Assembly: GCF_020880995.1 (NCBI RefSeq)
Contig: NZ_JAJISD010000011.1
Coordinates: 1-64,000 of the forward strand
DNA from: Reyranella aquatilis
GTDB lineage: Bacteria > Pseudomonadota > Alphaproteobacteria > Reyranellales > Reyranellaceae
Reading direction: 5' to 3'
Length of the DNA: 64,000 nucleotides
Shown here: piece by piece, positions 26,881-35,703 of the stretch
How the letters are laid out: the number at the start of each line of letters is the position of its first letter
Position numbering within the stretch: position 1 is the stretch's first letter
The notes under the pieces: generated by a model
Databases searched by the model: none
Told to the model about the DNA's origin: nothing
Seen by the model: only the letters and a program-made list of their open reading frames with translations
Position numbers and translations under genes: made by a program

Positions 26881-28191
26881 ATGGCCCGCGTCGCCGTCAT
26901 CGGTGCGGGCGCCATGGGACTGGCCTCTGCCTACCATGCGCTCAAGGCCGGTCACGAAGTCACGGTCTTCGAAGCCGACCGCGTGGCGGGCGGCATGGCG
27001 GCCCATTTCGACTTCGCCGGCCTGTCGATCGAGCGCTTCTACCATTTCGTCTGCAAGTCCGACCGGCCGACCTTCGAGCTGATGCAGGAACTGGGCATCG
27101 GCGACCGCATGGTCTGGCGCAAGACGTCGATGGGCTATTTCGTCGACGGCAGGCACCATCGCTGGGGCGATCCGCTCGCCCTTCTCACCTTTCCCAAGCT
27201 CGGGCTGATCTCGAAGATCCGCTACGGCTTGCAGATGTTCCTGTCGACCCGGCGGAACGACTGGTCGTCGCTGGAGAAGGTCAATGCGCGGGACTGGATC
27301 GTCCGATGGAGCGGGCAGCGCGCCTACGACGTGCTGTGGCGGCGCCTCTTCGATCTCAAGTTCTTCGAGTATGCCGACAACATCTCGGCTGCCTGGATCT
27401 GGACGCGCATCAAGCGCGTCGGTACCTCGCGCGCCTCACTCCTGCAGGAGGAATTGGGCTACATCGACGGCGGTTCGCAGACACTGATCGATACGCTGGT
27501 CGACGCCGTCGAGAACCACGGCGGCATGCTGAAGCTCGGCGCACGAGTCAGCGAAATCACCAGCGAGAACGGCCGCGTGACAGGGTTGGTCGTCGATGGC
27601 GCCGCCCAGTCGTTCGACGCCGTCATCTCGACCGTGCCAACACCCTTCGTGTCGAAACTGGTGCCGGGCCTGTCGGCCGAGGCCAAGGCGAAGTACGACG
27701 CGATCCGCAACATCGGCGTCGTCTGCGTGCTCTTCAAACTCGGCAAGCCGGTCACGAAGCACTTCTGGCTGAACATCAGCGACGCCGACATCGAGATCCC
27801 CGGCATCGTCGAATTCTCGAACCTGCGGCACCTGTCAGAGACCGTCGTCTACGTGCCCTACTACATGCCGCAGACGCATCCCAAATTCGGCCGCAGTTCA
27901 GAGGCTTTCGTCGCCGAGGCTTTCGGCTACCTGCAGAAGCTCAACCCCGCCCTGCAGGCCGGCGATCTCCTCGCAAGCCAGGTCGGCCGCCTCAACTATG
28001 CCCAGCCCGTCTGCGAGCCGGGCTTCCTCGCGAAGATCCCGAAGGTGCAGACTGCGATCGACGGCCTGCAGATCGCCGACACCTGCTTCTATTATCCCGA
28101 GGATCGCGGCATTTCCGAGAGCGTGCGCTACGGCAGGCTGATGGCGCAGGCGATCGACGATCCCGGCGTCTGGCGCGCCGAGAATCGTTAG
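26881..28191 (+). CDS. FAD-dependent oxidoreductase, protoporphyrinogen oxidase/UDP-galactopyranose mutase-like fold
   Basis: 436 residues, starting two bases after the previous stop. The dinucleotide motif VAVIGAGAMGLASAYHAL with EVTVFEADRVAGGMA is that of the amine-oxidase/NAD(P)-binding Rossmann family. GYIDGGSQTLIDTLVDAVEN, AVISTVPTPFVSKLVPGL and a C-terminal ADTCFYYPEDRGISESVRYG (second FAD contact) complete it. Enzymes of this type in glycan loci are often annotated as protoporphyrinogen oxidase-like, and some are thought to act on lipid- or nucleotide-linked sugars. The true substrate is unknown. Being between an epimerase-like gene and gtrA suggests sugar chemistry rather than haem synthesis. 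Confidence 0.75.
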   Translation: MARVAVIGAGAMGLASAYHALKAGHEVTVFEADRVAGGMAAHFDFAGLSIERFYHFVCKSDRPTFELMQELGIGDRMVWRKTSMGYFVDGRHHRWGDPLALLTFPKLGLISKIRYGLQMFLSTRRNDWSSLEKVNARDWIVRWSGQRAYDVLWRRLFDLKFFEYADNISAAWIWTRIKRVGTSRASLLQEELGYIDGGSQTLIDTLVDAVENHGGMLKLGARVSEITSENGRVTGLVVDGAAQSFDAVISTVPTPFVSKLVPGLSAEAKAKYDAIRNIGVVCVLFKLGKPVTKHFWLNISDADIEIPGIVEFSNLRHLSETVVYVPYYMPQTHPKFGRSSEAFVAEAFGYLQKLNPALQAGDLLASQVGRLNYAQPVCEPGFLAKIPKVQTAIDGLQIADTCFYYPEDRGISESVRYGRLMAQAIDDPGVWRAENR

Positions 28192-28201
28192 ACTGGGGTC
28201 G

Positions 28202-28594
28202 ATGAACCTCCAGTTCCTGAAATTCCTGGTCACCGGCGGCATTGCCGCCCTCGTCAACCTGATCAGTCGCTACGCGCTCAATCACATCATGTCTTTCGAG
28301 GCGGCCGTGGCGCTTGCCTACACGCTGGGCATGGCAACCGCCTATCTGCTGGCGCGCCGGTTCGTTTTCGAGGCCTCCGGCCGGTCGGTCGCCTCGGAGG
28401 TCCGCCGCTTCGTGCTGGTCAATCTCGTGGCAATGGGTTTCGTGTGGCTGATCAGCGTCGGACTGGCGCGGATCGTGTTTCCCGCGATCGGCTTCACCTG
28501 GCACGCCGAAGACCTTGCCCATCTGATCGGCGTGCTGGCGCCCGCCGTCACGAGCTTCGTCGGCCACCGCTTCTATACCTTCGCACGAAGGTAG
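28202..28594 (+). CDS. GtrA-family membrane protein
   Basis: 130 residues with four predicted membrane helices, starting ten bases after the oxidoreductase stop. FLKFLVTGGIAALVNLISRY at the N terminus and a final PAVTSFVGHRFYTF match the GtrA/DPMS family. GtrA proteins help move polyprenyl-phosphate-linked sugars across the inner membrane or anchor partner transferases. In an arabinofuranose module the Mycobacterium GtrA homologue Rv3789 is the obvious comparison. The gene converges with the UbiA-like gene, whose stop is seven bases away. A second GtrA domain exists fused to the glycosyltransferase at 34603-35703. Confidence 0.85.
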   Translation: MNLQFLKFLVTGGIAALVNLISRYALNHIMSFEAAVALAYTLGMATAYLLARRFVFEASGRSVASEVRRFVLVNLVAMGFVWLISVGLARIVFPAIGFTWHAEDLAHLIGVLAPAVTSFVGHRFYTFARR

Positions 28595-28600
28595 CCGCCC

Positions 28601-29464
28601 CTAGGCGTAGAGGACGAGCGCGCAGACTCCGACCCAGGCAAGGACCGTCGCCAGAAGCGGCAGGTCAGACAGCAGCGCATCGGTCGGCGATTCGCCGGCG
28701 CCCAGCCGCTCGACCACGTACCAGTAGCGGAATAGGCCGAAGATCACCAAGGGGATGGTCGCCGTCAGCTTCTGGTTCGCCGACATGACGAACAAGCTAT
28801 AGAACACCAACGCGCCCGTCGCCGACATCTCGGCATATCGCTCGATGAGCGCCGGCGAATACTTGTCCAGCACCTCACGGCCGTCCGAGCCGCTTCCGAG
28901 CAGCTCCTGCCGGCGTTTCACGGCGGCGAGATAGAGCGCGAGGCAGAGGGTCGTAATCAGCATCCAGCCGGAGAGCGGCAGGTCGAGCACCACGGCGCCG
29001 GCGCAGATGCGCAGCACGAAGCCGATCGCGATGCTGAAGATGTCGAGCACCGGCTGCTGCTTCAGCACGAAGGTATAGGCGATGTTGAGAACCAGATAGC
29101 CCGCGATCACGGCCATGACGTAGGGCTGGAAGACCGCGGCCACCGCCAGCGCCGCCAGGATCAGGCCCAGCAGCGCCAGTGCGCCGCCGCGCGAGACGCG
29201 GCCGGCGGCGAGCGGGCGCGAGAAGCGTTTGGTCGGATGACGCCGGTCGCGCTCGATGTCGTGCAGGTCGTTCACGATGTAGCAGGCCGACGATGCTGCG
29301 CAGAACAGCGCGAAGGCCAGGAGCGACAGCTTGATGGAGGCCGGATTCGTGAATTCGCGGGCGAAGACCAGCGGCGCGAAGACGAAGCCGTTCTTCACCC
29401 ACTGGCGGGGCCGCACCAATTGGATCAGCCCCACGATCATCCCGCCCGACGCAGACGAACTCAT
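28601..29464 (-). CDS. UbiA-type polyprenyl-phosphate phosphoribosyltransferase (DPPR synthase-like)
   Basis: 287 residues from ATG 29464, with eight or nine membrane helices. The first aspartate motif NDLHDIERDRRHPTKRFSRP, and the YTFVLKQQPVLDIFSIAIGF second motif are those of Rv3806c-type decaprenyl-phosphate 5-phosphoribosyltransferases, not of ubiquinone enzymes. The reaction puts 5-phosphoribose from PRPP on polyprenyl phosphate, the first step to polyprenyl-phosphoryl-D-arabinose. DprE1 and DprE2 homologues follow divergently at 29627-31678, so the pathway is nearly complete here. Only the 5'-phosphatase is missing, and that step is often supplied elsewhere. ATG 29440 (MIVGLIQLVRP) is an alternative start. 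Confidence 0.85.
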   Translation of the reverse strand: MSSSASGGMIVGLIQLVRPRQWVKNGFVFAPLVFAREFTNPASIKLSLLAFALFCAASSACYIVNDLHDIERDRRHPTKRFSRPLAAGRVSRGGALALLGLILAALAVAAVFQPYVMAVIAGYLVLNIAYTFVLKQQPVLDIFSIAIGFVLRICAGAVVLDLPLSGWMLITTLCLALYLAAVKRRQELLGSGSDGREVLDKYSPALIERYAEMSATGALVFYSLFVMSANQKLTATIPLVIFGLFRYWYVVERLGAGESPTDALLSDLPLLATVLAWVGVCALVLYA

Positions 29465-29626
29465 TGCCCCAAGCCACCCCGCATGGCAGGCATCTATGCG
29501 CACTCTCCCGGACTCTGGCAATCCCTCAGCGCCCGCCCAGGCCGGCCGGCGGCGTTATTGGCGTGGCCTTCACCCGGCGGAGGAAGTAGCATCGGCGCGA
29601 TCAATTCGCTTCTGGGCACAGGACGG

Positions 29627-30925
29627 ATGAGACCTGTTTCCTCCTGGGGACGCCTGAGCGCGGAGCCTCATCAAGTCGTCGAACTGTCGGACTACTCGGC
29701 CTTGTCCCGCCAGTTGCAGGACACCGGGCCCGCGATTCCGATCGGGATGGGCAGAAGCTACGGCGACGCCTGCCTGAACCCCGGCGGAACGCTGCTCGAC
29801 ACCAGGCGCCTGGACCGTTTCCACTCCTTCGACCCCGAGATGGGCCGGCTCGTCTGCGAGGCCGGCGTGCAATTGCGCGAAATCCAGCGCGCCATGATCC
29901 CCCGCGGCTGGAGCCTGCCGGTGATCCCGGGGACCCAGATCGTCAGCGTGGGCGGCGCGATCGCCAACGACGTGCACGGCAAGAACCATCATCGCGTGGG
30001 GTCGTTTGGCCATCACGTCCGGAACCTCAGGCTGCTGCGAACCGACGGCCAGATCGTCGAATGCAGCCCCGGCGTACGCCCCGACCTGTTTGCCGCCACC
30101 GTGGGCGGCATCGGGCTGACCGGGCTGATCGCCGTGGCGGAACTGCAGCTGCAGCCCGTGACGGGACCGTGGTTGGACACCGAGATCCTGCCATATCGCA
30201 CCCTCGACGAATTCCTGACCCTCGCGGACGATTCCGAGCCGCTCTGGGAGCATACGGTGTCCTGGCTCGACTGCACCTCCGGCCGGCGGACACGCGGGAT
30301 ATTCCTGCGCGCCAATCCGGCCGTCGAACAGTCGGGAAAACCGCCGGTGCCGCGCCGGCGCGCCGTTCCCTTCACGCCGCCCCTCTCGCTCTTCAACCAG
30401 CTTTCGCTGCCGGTTTTCAACACGCTCTACTATCACCTGAACAGCTACCGCGGCGGGACCAGGCGGCGGCCCTTCGAGACCTTCCTCTTCCCGCTCGACG
30501 ACGTGCAGGACTGGAACCGGCTCTACGGGCCGCGCGGCTTCTACCAGTACCAGCTCGTGGTGCCCCGCGACGCGGGACCGGCGGCCCTGCGCGAGATTCT
30601 CGACATCATCGCGAAGTCCGGCCAGGGATCTTTCCTGGCGGTCATCAAGACCTTTGGCGAGCGTGCCTCGCCCGGCCTGTTGAGCTTTCCGATGCCGGGC
30701 ATCACCCTCTCCCTGGATTTTCCCAACAGAGGGGCACGAACCGAGCGGCTGTTTGTCGAACTCGACGCCGTGGTTCGGGCGGCCGGCGGGCGGCTTTATC
30801 TCGCCAAGGACGCCCGCATGCCGCGCGACCTGTTCGAGGCGAGCTATCCAAAGGCATCGGAGCTTGAGAGATTCCGCGATCCAGGGATGAGCTCCGGCAT
30901 GTCCCGCCGTCTGATGGGGCGTTGA
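29627..30925 (+). CDS. dprE1: Decaprenylphosphoryl-beta-D-ribose 2'-oxidase homologue (FAD-dependent)
   Basis: 432 residues from ATG 29627; the longer frame upstream is antisense to the UbiA-like gene. The FAD (PCMH/vanillyl-alcohol-oxidase) domain shows PIGMGRSYGDACLNPGG and GGAIANDVHGKNHHRVGSFG, both diagnostic of DprE1. The C-terminal half has LSFPMPGITLSLDFPNRG and LYLAKDARM, as in the mycobacterial enzyme. It oxidises polyprenyl-phosphoribose at C2, which DprE2 then reduces to the arabinose epimer. The position equal to Cys387 of the Mycobacterium tuberculosis enzyme is Ser362 here (codon 30710-30712). The gene abuts dprE2 with no gap, so the two are translated together. Confidence 0.9.
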   Translation: MRPVSSWGRLSAEPHQVVELSDYSALSRQLQDTGPAIPIGMGRSYGDACLNPGGTLLDTRRLDRFHSFDPEMGRLVCEAGVQLREIQRAMIPRGWSLPVIPGTQIVSVGGAIANDVHGKNHHRVGSFGHHVRNLRLLRTDGQIVECSPGVRPDLFAATVGGIGLTGLIAVAELQLQPVTGPWLDTEILPYRTLDEFLTLADDSEPLWEHTVSWLDCTSGRRTRGIFLRANPAVEQSGKPPVPRRRAVPFTPPLSLFNQLSLPVFNTLYYHLNSYRGGTRRRPFETFLFPLDDVQDWNRLYGPRGFYQYQLVVPRDAGPAALREILDIIAKSGQGSFLAVIKTFGERASPGLLSFPMPGITLSLDFPNRGARTERLFVELDAVVRAAGGRLYLAKDARMPRDLFEASYPKASELERFRDPGMSSGMSRRLMGR

Positions 30926-31678
30926 GTGGACAAGAAAAAGCGCATCGTCGTGATCGGCGCGACCTCCGCCATAGCCGAGCATTGCTGCCGCCTGTGGGTA
31001 CGCCAGGGGCCGGTCGAGTTGATCCTGGTCGCGCGCAACGTCGCCCTTGCCGAGCGCATCGCCGCCGATCTGCAGGCACGCGGCGGCGATGTCGGGGTGT
31101 CGGTCGAGACGATGGACTTCCTGTCGACGAAGGCCATCGCCGACGCCGTGGCGCGCTGGACGGCGCAGGCGCCGGTGGACGTTGCTCTGATTGCCCATGG
31201 AGTCCTGTCGCAGCAGCAACCCTGCCAGGACAATATCTCCCGCGCGCGCGAATCGCTCGAGGTCAATGGCGTCTCCCCGGTTCTGTTCGCCGAGGCCTTC
31301 GCAGGCGCAATGGAACGCGCCGGCAAAGGCACCCTCGCCCTGATCGGATCGGTCGCCGGGGATCGCGGCCGTCGCGCCAACTACGTCTACGGCGCCTCGA
31401 AGGCTCTGATGGATCGCTACGCGCAAGGCATGCAGCACCGTTTCGCCGGCACAGGGGTAAAGATCGTCCTGATCAAGCCCGGCCCCACGGACACGCCGAT
31501 GACCGCCCCGTACAAGGCGCAGGGCCGCAAGCTCGCCTCCGTCGAGTCGGTGGCGGAGGGCACGGTGAACGCGATCGAGCGCGGCACGCCGGTCGCCTAC
31601 CTGCCGCGCAAGTGGCAGCTCATCATGTTCGTCGTGCGCAACCTACCGAACTTCATCTTCAACAGGCTCAACATCTGA
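30926..31678 (+). CDS. dprE2: Decaprenylphosphoryl-2-keto-ribose reductase homologue (SDR)
   Basis: 250 residues from GTG 30926, which follows the dprE1 stop directly. Classical SDR: IVVIGATSAIAEHCCRLW for NAD(P), LIAHG for the NNAG position, and SVAGDRGRRANYVYGASKAL with the catalytic Ser and YxxxK. The VVIGATSAIA start and the RGR segment are characteristic of DprE2. It reduces the keto intermediate from DprE1 to give polyprenyl-phosphoryl-D-arabinofuranose, the donor for arabinofuranosyltransferases. The C terminus (PRKWQLIMFVVRNLPNFIFN) is hydrophobic and may sit on the membrane. Its TGA overlaps the next ATG (TGATG). Confidence 0.87.
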   Translation: MDKKKRIVVIGATSAIAEHCCRLWVRQGPVELILVARNVALAERIAADLQARGGDVGVSVETMDFLSTKAIADAVARWTAQAPVDVALIAHGVLSQQQPCQDNISRARESLEVNGVSPVLFAEAFAGAMERAGKGTLALIGSVAGDRGRRANYVYGASKALMDRYAQGMQHRFAGTGVKIVLIKPGPTDTPMTAPYKAQGRKLASVESVAEGTVNAIERGTPVAYLPRKWQLIMFVVRNLPNFIFNRLNI

Positions 31679-32862
31679 TGCTGAAAGAGATTTACGACGC
31701 GGTGATGTCGACGCTCGAGCGGGCCTTCGGCCTGCTTGCCGGCCGCCGCCTGTGGCTGGTCTGGGGCGTGACGGTCGCGCTCGGGCTGTCGCTGTTCATC
31801 TCTTTCCCGCGCATCAGTTTCTTCCTCGGCACCGACAGCCAGATCGTCAATTTCTGGCCGGTGCTGGAGCGCCAGGCCGCCAACCCGCTGGCTACCGTGG
31901 GCGACCAGTACAAAGACCATGCTCTGCACGACGCAAAGTTGGCGTTCCGGCTGACCCTGCCGCTCACCCTGAAGGTCCTCCACATCGACTGGCGCGGCCT
32001 GCTGGCCATCCAGTTCGGGCTGGGCGTGCTGATGCTCTTCCTGGTCGGCAAGATCGCCATGGACCTGTTCCGTGACCGGATCGTGGCGCTCGCAAGCGTC
32101 TTCGGCGTTTCCTCGATCTACGCGGGCAAGGCGGCATTCCTGCAGCTGGGCGGGATGGGCGACGCCTTCGCCTTCGCCTTCCTCACCGTGGCGGTGGCCT
32201 TTCGCCATCCCGCGGTGATCTTTCCCGCCGTAATCGCTGCCTGCTTCACCGACGAGCGCGCCGTCATCGTGTCGCCGCTGCTCGTCATCTACTGGGCAAT
32301 GCGCGACAGCGACGGAAGCCGGCCCGACTGGTTCAACCTCCAGACCATCACGGTGGCCACGGCCATCCTGGTCGCGGGGGCCATCCGCCTCGTCTTGATG
32401 TTCGGCTTCGGGCTGCACATCCCGATCGGCGCCGGCAACGATGTCGGCTTCGGCGTCCTTCCGATCAACCTGCCGAACCTGCAGTACGAGCTGCCGCACG
32501 TGCTGGCGGGCCTGTGGCTGTGGCCGCTCGTCGCCTGCATCCTGCTGGTGCGGAACCGCTGGTGGTTCTCGCTGCTGGCGATCCTCGGCGTGACCGGCGC
32601 GATCGTGGCGGCATCGTTCATGGTGCTCGACGTCGACCGAAGCCTCGCCTACACCCTGCCGCTTGTCTATGTGTCGATGGCCGTCGCCGCCTGGGCCCGC
32701 CTCGGCCTCAAGGATCTGCGGGGGATCGCCATCCTGGCCTTCCTCGTTTCCTTCGCGAGTCCGGTCAACAGCCTGTTCGGCGGTGTCAGCAACCGCTACT
32801 CCGAGGGCAATCTGATGCCGATCGAGATCGTCCGCTTCTACAAGTACAGCAATGCCCGCTAG
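31678..32862 (+). CDS. Polytopic membrane protein, possible GT-C-type glycosyltransferase
   Basis: 394 residues from ATG 31678, which overlaps the dprE2 stop by one base. About nine or ten membrane helices. After the first helix a loop with FFLGTDSQIVNFWPVLERQA carries an Asp at the place where GT-C enzymes keep their catalytic acid. I do not recognise a named family. Being coupled to dprE1-dprE2, it is the best local candidate for transferring D-arabinofuranose from the polyprenyl donor to a periplasmic glycan, or for flipping the donor. Its stop and that of the next, convergent, gene share the four bases CTAG. Confidence 0.65.
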   Translation: MLKEIYDAVMSTLERAFGLLAGRRLWLVWGVTVALGLSLFISFPRISFFLGTDSQIVNFWPVLERQAANPLATVGDQYKDHALHDAKLAFRLTLPLTLKVLHIDWRGLLAIQFGLGVLMLFLVGKIAMDLFRDRIVALASVFGVSSIYAGKAAFLQLGGMGDAFAFAFLTVAVAFRHPAVIFPAVIAACFTDERAVIVSPLLVIYWAMRDSDGSRPDWFNLQTITVATAILVAGAIRLVLMFGFGLHIPIGAGNDVGFGVLPINLPNLQYELPHVLAGLWLWPLVACILLVRNRWWFSLLAILGVTGAIVAASFMVLDVDRSLAYTLPLVYVSMAVAAWARLGLKDLRGIAILAFLVSFASPVNSLFGGVSNRYSEGNLMPIEIVRFYKYSNAR

Positions 32863-34481
32863 CTGCGGACCTGATAGAAGCAGACCATGTCGCCAAGCGG
32901 CACCATGGTCCAGCCGTCGATCGGATAGTCGACGAAGGACCGCAGGATGGCATCGGCCTTGCCATTGCCCAGCAGCTTCCTCTGCACGAAGACGTACAGT
33001 CGGTCGATGCGGCCGCGATAGGCCTGCGCCTTCAGGTCCTCTAGCGAGTCGAAATCGGCGAGGTTGGACCAGTTCCGCGCATTGCGGACCTCCAGCGCAA
33101 TCTCGGGCGAGGGTAGGAAGATCAGCGTCTTCCGCGCATCCGGCCCGGCCAGGTCGATGGTGCGGATGAAGGCGATCGCCTCGGCCGTCGCATTCATCTG
33201 CCGGAAGCCGCGGTCGCCCATCGGGTAATGCGAATTGGCAATGGTGCGCGTTACGAACGAGGTGACCCCGTACAGGCACGCCAGGCCCGCGACCGCGGCG
33301 AAGGAAACCCGGAGACTCCACGAGCGGCTGGAGATGAAGGCATGGACCACGCCGATGAAGAGCAGCAGCGCCGGAATACGGAAGTGCCGCTCGTCGAAGC
33401 TCACCGACTTGGCGGCCATCCAAGTTCCGAGGAACACGACCAGGATCGCGCCGCAGGTGGCGAAGGCGAAGCGCAGATACTCGCCGTAGCCGTGACGCAG
33501 CCGCACGCAGGACACCGCGAAAGTCGCGACCGCCAGAGGAAAGAAGGCATAGACCACGGCGTCGATCGACTTCAGCACCTGCCGCCCGGGATTGAGGAAC
33601 AGGTAGTTTCCGAGGTCGAGAAGCGAAAGGCTGGCGCTCCACAGGCACGCGACGCCCAGCGAGACGTAGAAGACAAGCCCGTCGGGATGGAGGGTCGTCG
33701 GGATCGAGGCCGCAGTGACGCCGCGCGTGTACCAGCTGAAATAGAAGATCACGCCCATCAGGGCGATGGCGATGCCGGCCACGACCAGCTTGCGCAGCGT
33801 GTCCCAGGTCGCCCAGGCCCTTTCGCCGCAAACCGCGGCGCCGCCCACGACCGCAGCACCGATGATGATGCCGCTCAGCTTGGCGAAGACCAGAACCGCC
33901 GTTCCGGCCACGAAGGGGATCACGGAAAACCAACGGAAGTCGCGCAGCCGCCAGACCATGAGGATGAACCACGGCGCGACGCCGAAAAGCAGCGATTCGC
34001 CGCCGGAATAGTTGGTGAAGGACAGGTTGAAGAACCTGTTGCAGACGATGATGAGGAGCGTCACCCAGATCGTCGGCGCGGGAAAGCCGAAAGCCTGATA
34101 GAGCGCATACCAGCCGAACAGCCCAAGCACCGAGAACGCCGCGACCACGACGATGATCGCGAGGCCGAGGCTCATGCCCAGCCTCTCGACCAGCCCCGGC
34201 AACACGTGCTGGCCCGGCGTCCATGTGCTCATGAAGGCTTCGACTTCACGCGAAATGTCCGAAAGGTCGGGACCCAGCGAATAGTTGAAGGCGGAGGCGC
34301 GGGCCTGCGTGTACCAGCCGACGAACCCCCAGCCGCTGTCGGAGTACATGTTCGGGCGTACGATCGCGCCCGCCGCCGTGTAGGCCAGCACCAGGACGAC
34401 GACGAGACCGAGGCAAAGAGTCGGCGCCCACGCCACGAGACGGTCGGGGCCCCTGCCCGCTCCCCCAAACGATCGAACCAT
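32859..34481 (-). CDS. Large polytopic membrane protein, GT-C-like
   Basis: 540 residues if ATG 34481 is used; ATG 34553 would add 24 residues, and neither has a strong Shine-Dalgarno. About eleven membrane helices, then a soluble C-terminal ~100 residues (TLIFLPSPEIALEVRNARNW onward). The first periplasmic loop after helix 1 (RPNMYSDSGWGFVGWYTQ) carries Asp residues in the position of the GT-C acid. That layout fits enzymes that take sugars from polyprenyl phosphates, but I see no family-specific motif. It is divergent from the Dpm1-like gene at 34603, which could make its donor, and convergent with the other membrane protein. Function inferred from context. Confidence 0.65.
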   Translation of the reverse strand: MVRSFGGAGRGPDRLVAWAPTLCLGLVVVLVLAYTAAGAIVRPNMYSDSGWGFVGWYTQARASAFNYSLGPDLSDISREVEAFMSTWTPGQHVLPGLVERLGMSLGLAIIVVVAAFSVLGLFGWYALYQAFGFPAPTIWVTLLIIVCNRFFNLSFTNYSGGESLLFGVAPWFILMVWRLRDFRWFSVIPFVAGTAVLVFAKLSGIIIGAAVVGGAAVCGERAWATWDTLRKLVVAGIAIALMGVIFYFSWYTRGVTAASIPTTLHPDGLVFYVSLGVACLWSASLSLLDLGNYLFLNPGRQVLKSIDAVVYAFFPLAVATFAVSCVRLRHGYGEYLRFAFATCGAILVVFLGTWMAAKSVSFDERHFRIPALLLFIGVVHAFISSRSWSLRVSFAAVAGLACLYGVTSFVTRTIANSHYPMGDRGFRQMNATAEAIAFIRTIDLAGPDARKTLIFLPSPEIALEVRNARNWSNLADFDSLEDLKAQAYRGRIDRLYVFVQRKLLGNGKADAILRSFVDYPIDGWTMVPLGDMVCFYQVRS

Positions 34482-34602
34482 CCACTGCACCGGCCGCCGG
34501 AAATCTGGCCGAAGTCTAGGGCCGCCGTCTTGCCAGACAAGAACCATCTGCATCGGAAATCGCAGTAGGACGGTGCCGGGGGCCGCAATATAGTGCCTGC
34601 GG

Positions 34603-35703
34603 ATGCAATCAATTTCTCCGACGGTCACGGTCGTCGCGCCGACGTTCAACGAGTCGCAAAACCTGCCTCGTCTCGTCGCCCTGCTCGACAAAACGATGGG
34701 CGATATTGCCTGGGAGATCGTCTTCGTTGATGACGACAGCCCCGACGGCACCTGGAAGGTGGCCAAGCAGCTCTCGCAGGACGATCCGCGCGTGCGCTGC
34801 CTCCGCCGTGTCGGCCGCCGCGGCCTCGCCGGTGCCTGCATCGAGGGCGCCCTGAGTTCGGCGGCCCCCTACGTGGCCGTCATGGACGCCGATCTCCAGC
34901 ATGACGAGACCATCCTTCCCGCCATGATCGCCAAGCTGCAGAACGACGAGGCCGACATCGTGATCGGCAGCCGGTTCGTGGGCGACGGCAGCGCCGAGGA
35001 GGGCTTCTCGGCTCGCCGTGCCTTCGCCAGCAAGGTCGCGACCCACCTCTCTTCGATCGTGATCGGCCGACAGGTTTCGGATCCGATGAGCGGCTTCTTC
35101 GCGCTGAAGCGCGAGGTGTTCGAGACGGTCGCGCCCAGCTTGATCTCGTCCGGATTCAAGATCCTGCTGGACATACTCGCCAGTACGCGCGGCCAGGTCC
35201 GCGTGGCCGAGGTCCCCTACCACTTCCGCTCACGGCAGGAAGGCCTATCCAAGTTCGACAGCCGGGCCATGATGGATTTCCTGGGCCTGCTGGTACACCG
35301 CCTGACCGGCGGCGCCATCTCCGTGCGTTTCCTGTTCTTCATGATCGTGGGTGCCATCGGCCTCGCTTTGCACCTCGTCGTGCTGCGGATCGGCATGCTG
35401 GCAGGACTGGGCTTCGAAGTGGCGCAGTCACTGGCGACCGTGATTGCCATGACGTCGAACTTCCTGATCAACAACCTCCTGACGTACAGCGACATGAAGC
35501 TGCGCGGCCTGTCGGCGCTGGGGGGACTGCTGAAGTTCTATGTGGTTTGCGGCGTGGGCGCGCTGGCCAACATCGGCGTCGCGTCCTGGCTCTTCGTGTC
35601 GAACGAGAGCTGGTGGATCGCAGGCATCGCCGGCGTGATCGTCGGCGCCACCTTCAACTATACGATGAGCTCGATCTTCGTCTGGCGCCAGCAGCAGAAC
35701 TGA
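34603..35703 (+). CDS. Polyprenyl-phosphate glycosyltransferase (Dpm1-like GT2) fused to a GtrA domain
   Basis: 366 residues. Residues 1-235 are a GT2 domain of the dolichol-phosphate mannosyltransferase type: TVTVVAPTFNESQNLPRLVA, IVFVDDDSPDGTW, AVMDADLQHDETILP (DxD) and VSDPMSGFFALKREVF. Residues ~245-366 are a GtrA domain with four helices (FMIVGAIGLALHLVVLRIG ... VGATFNYTMSSIFVW). Such fusions load a hexose onto polyprenyl phosphate on the cytoplasmic side and help carry it across. The lipid-linked sugar could feed the neighbouring GT-C-like proteins. Start ATG 34603 gives the canonical N terminus. A GC-rich palindrome follows the stop. Confidence 0.88.
   Translation: MQSISPTVTVVAPTFNESQNLPRLVALLDKTMGDIAWEIVFVDDDSPDGTWKVAKQLSQDDPRVRCLRRVGRRGLAGACIEGALSSAAPYVAVMDADLQHDETILPAMIAKLQNDEADIVIGSRFVGDGSAEEGFSARRAFASKVATHLSSIVIGRQVSDPMSGFFALKREVFETVAPSLISSGFKILLDILASTRGQVRVAEVPYHFRSRQEGLSKFDSRAMMDFLGLLVHRLTGGAISVRFLFFMIVGAIGLALHLVVLRIGMLAGLGFEVAQSLATVIAMTSNFLINNLLTYSDMKLRGLSALGGLLKFYVVCGVGALANIGVASWLFVSNESWWIAGIAGVIVGATFNYTMSSIFVWRQQQN

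Noticed and set aside
26881..28191. Protoporphyrinogen oxidase (hemG/hemY) as a functional call
   Set aside because: The fold fits, but the operon is entirely sugar-related and no haem genes are near, so I kept a general oxidoreductase call.
29570..31438. 622-residue minus-strand frame over dprE1 and dprE2
   Set aside because: Antisense to two recognised enzymes; translation has no fold signature.
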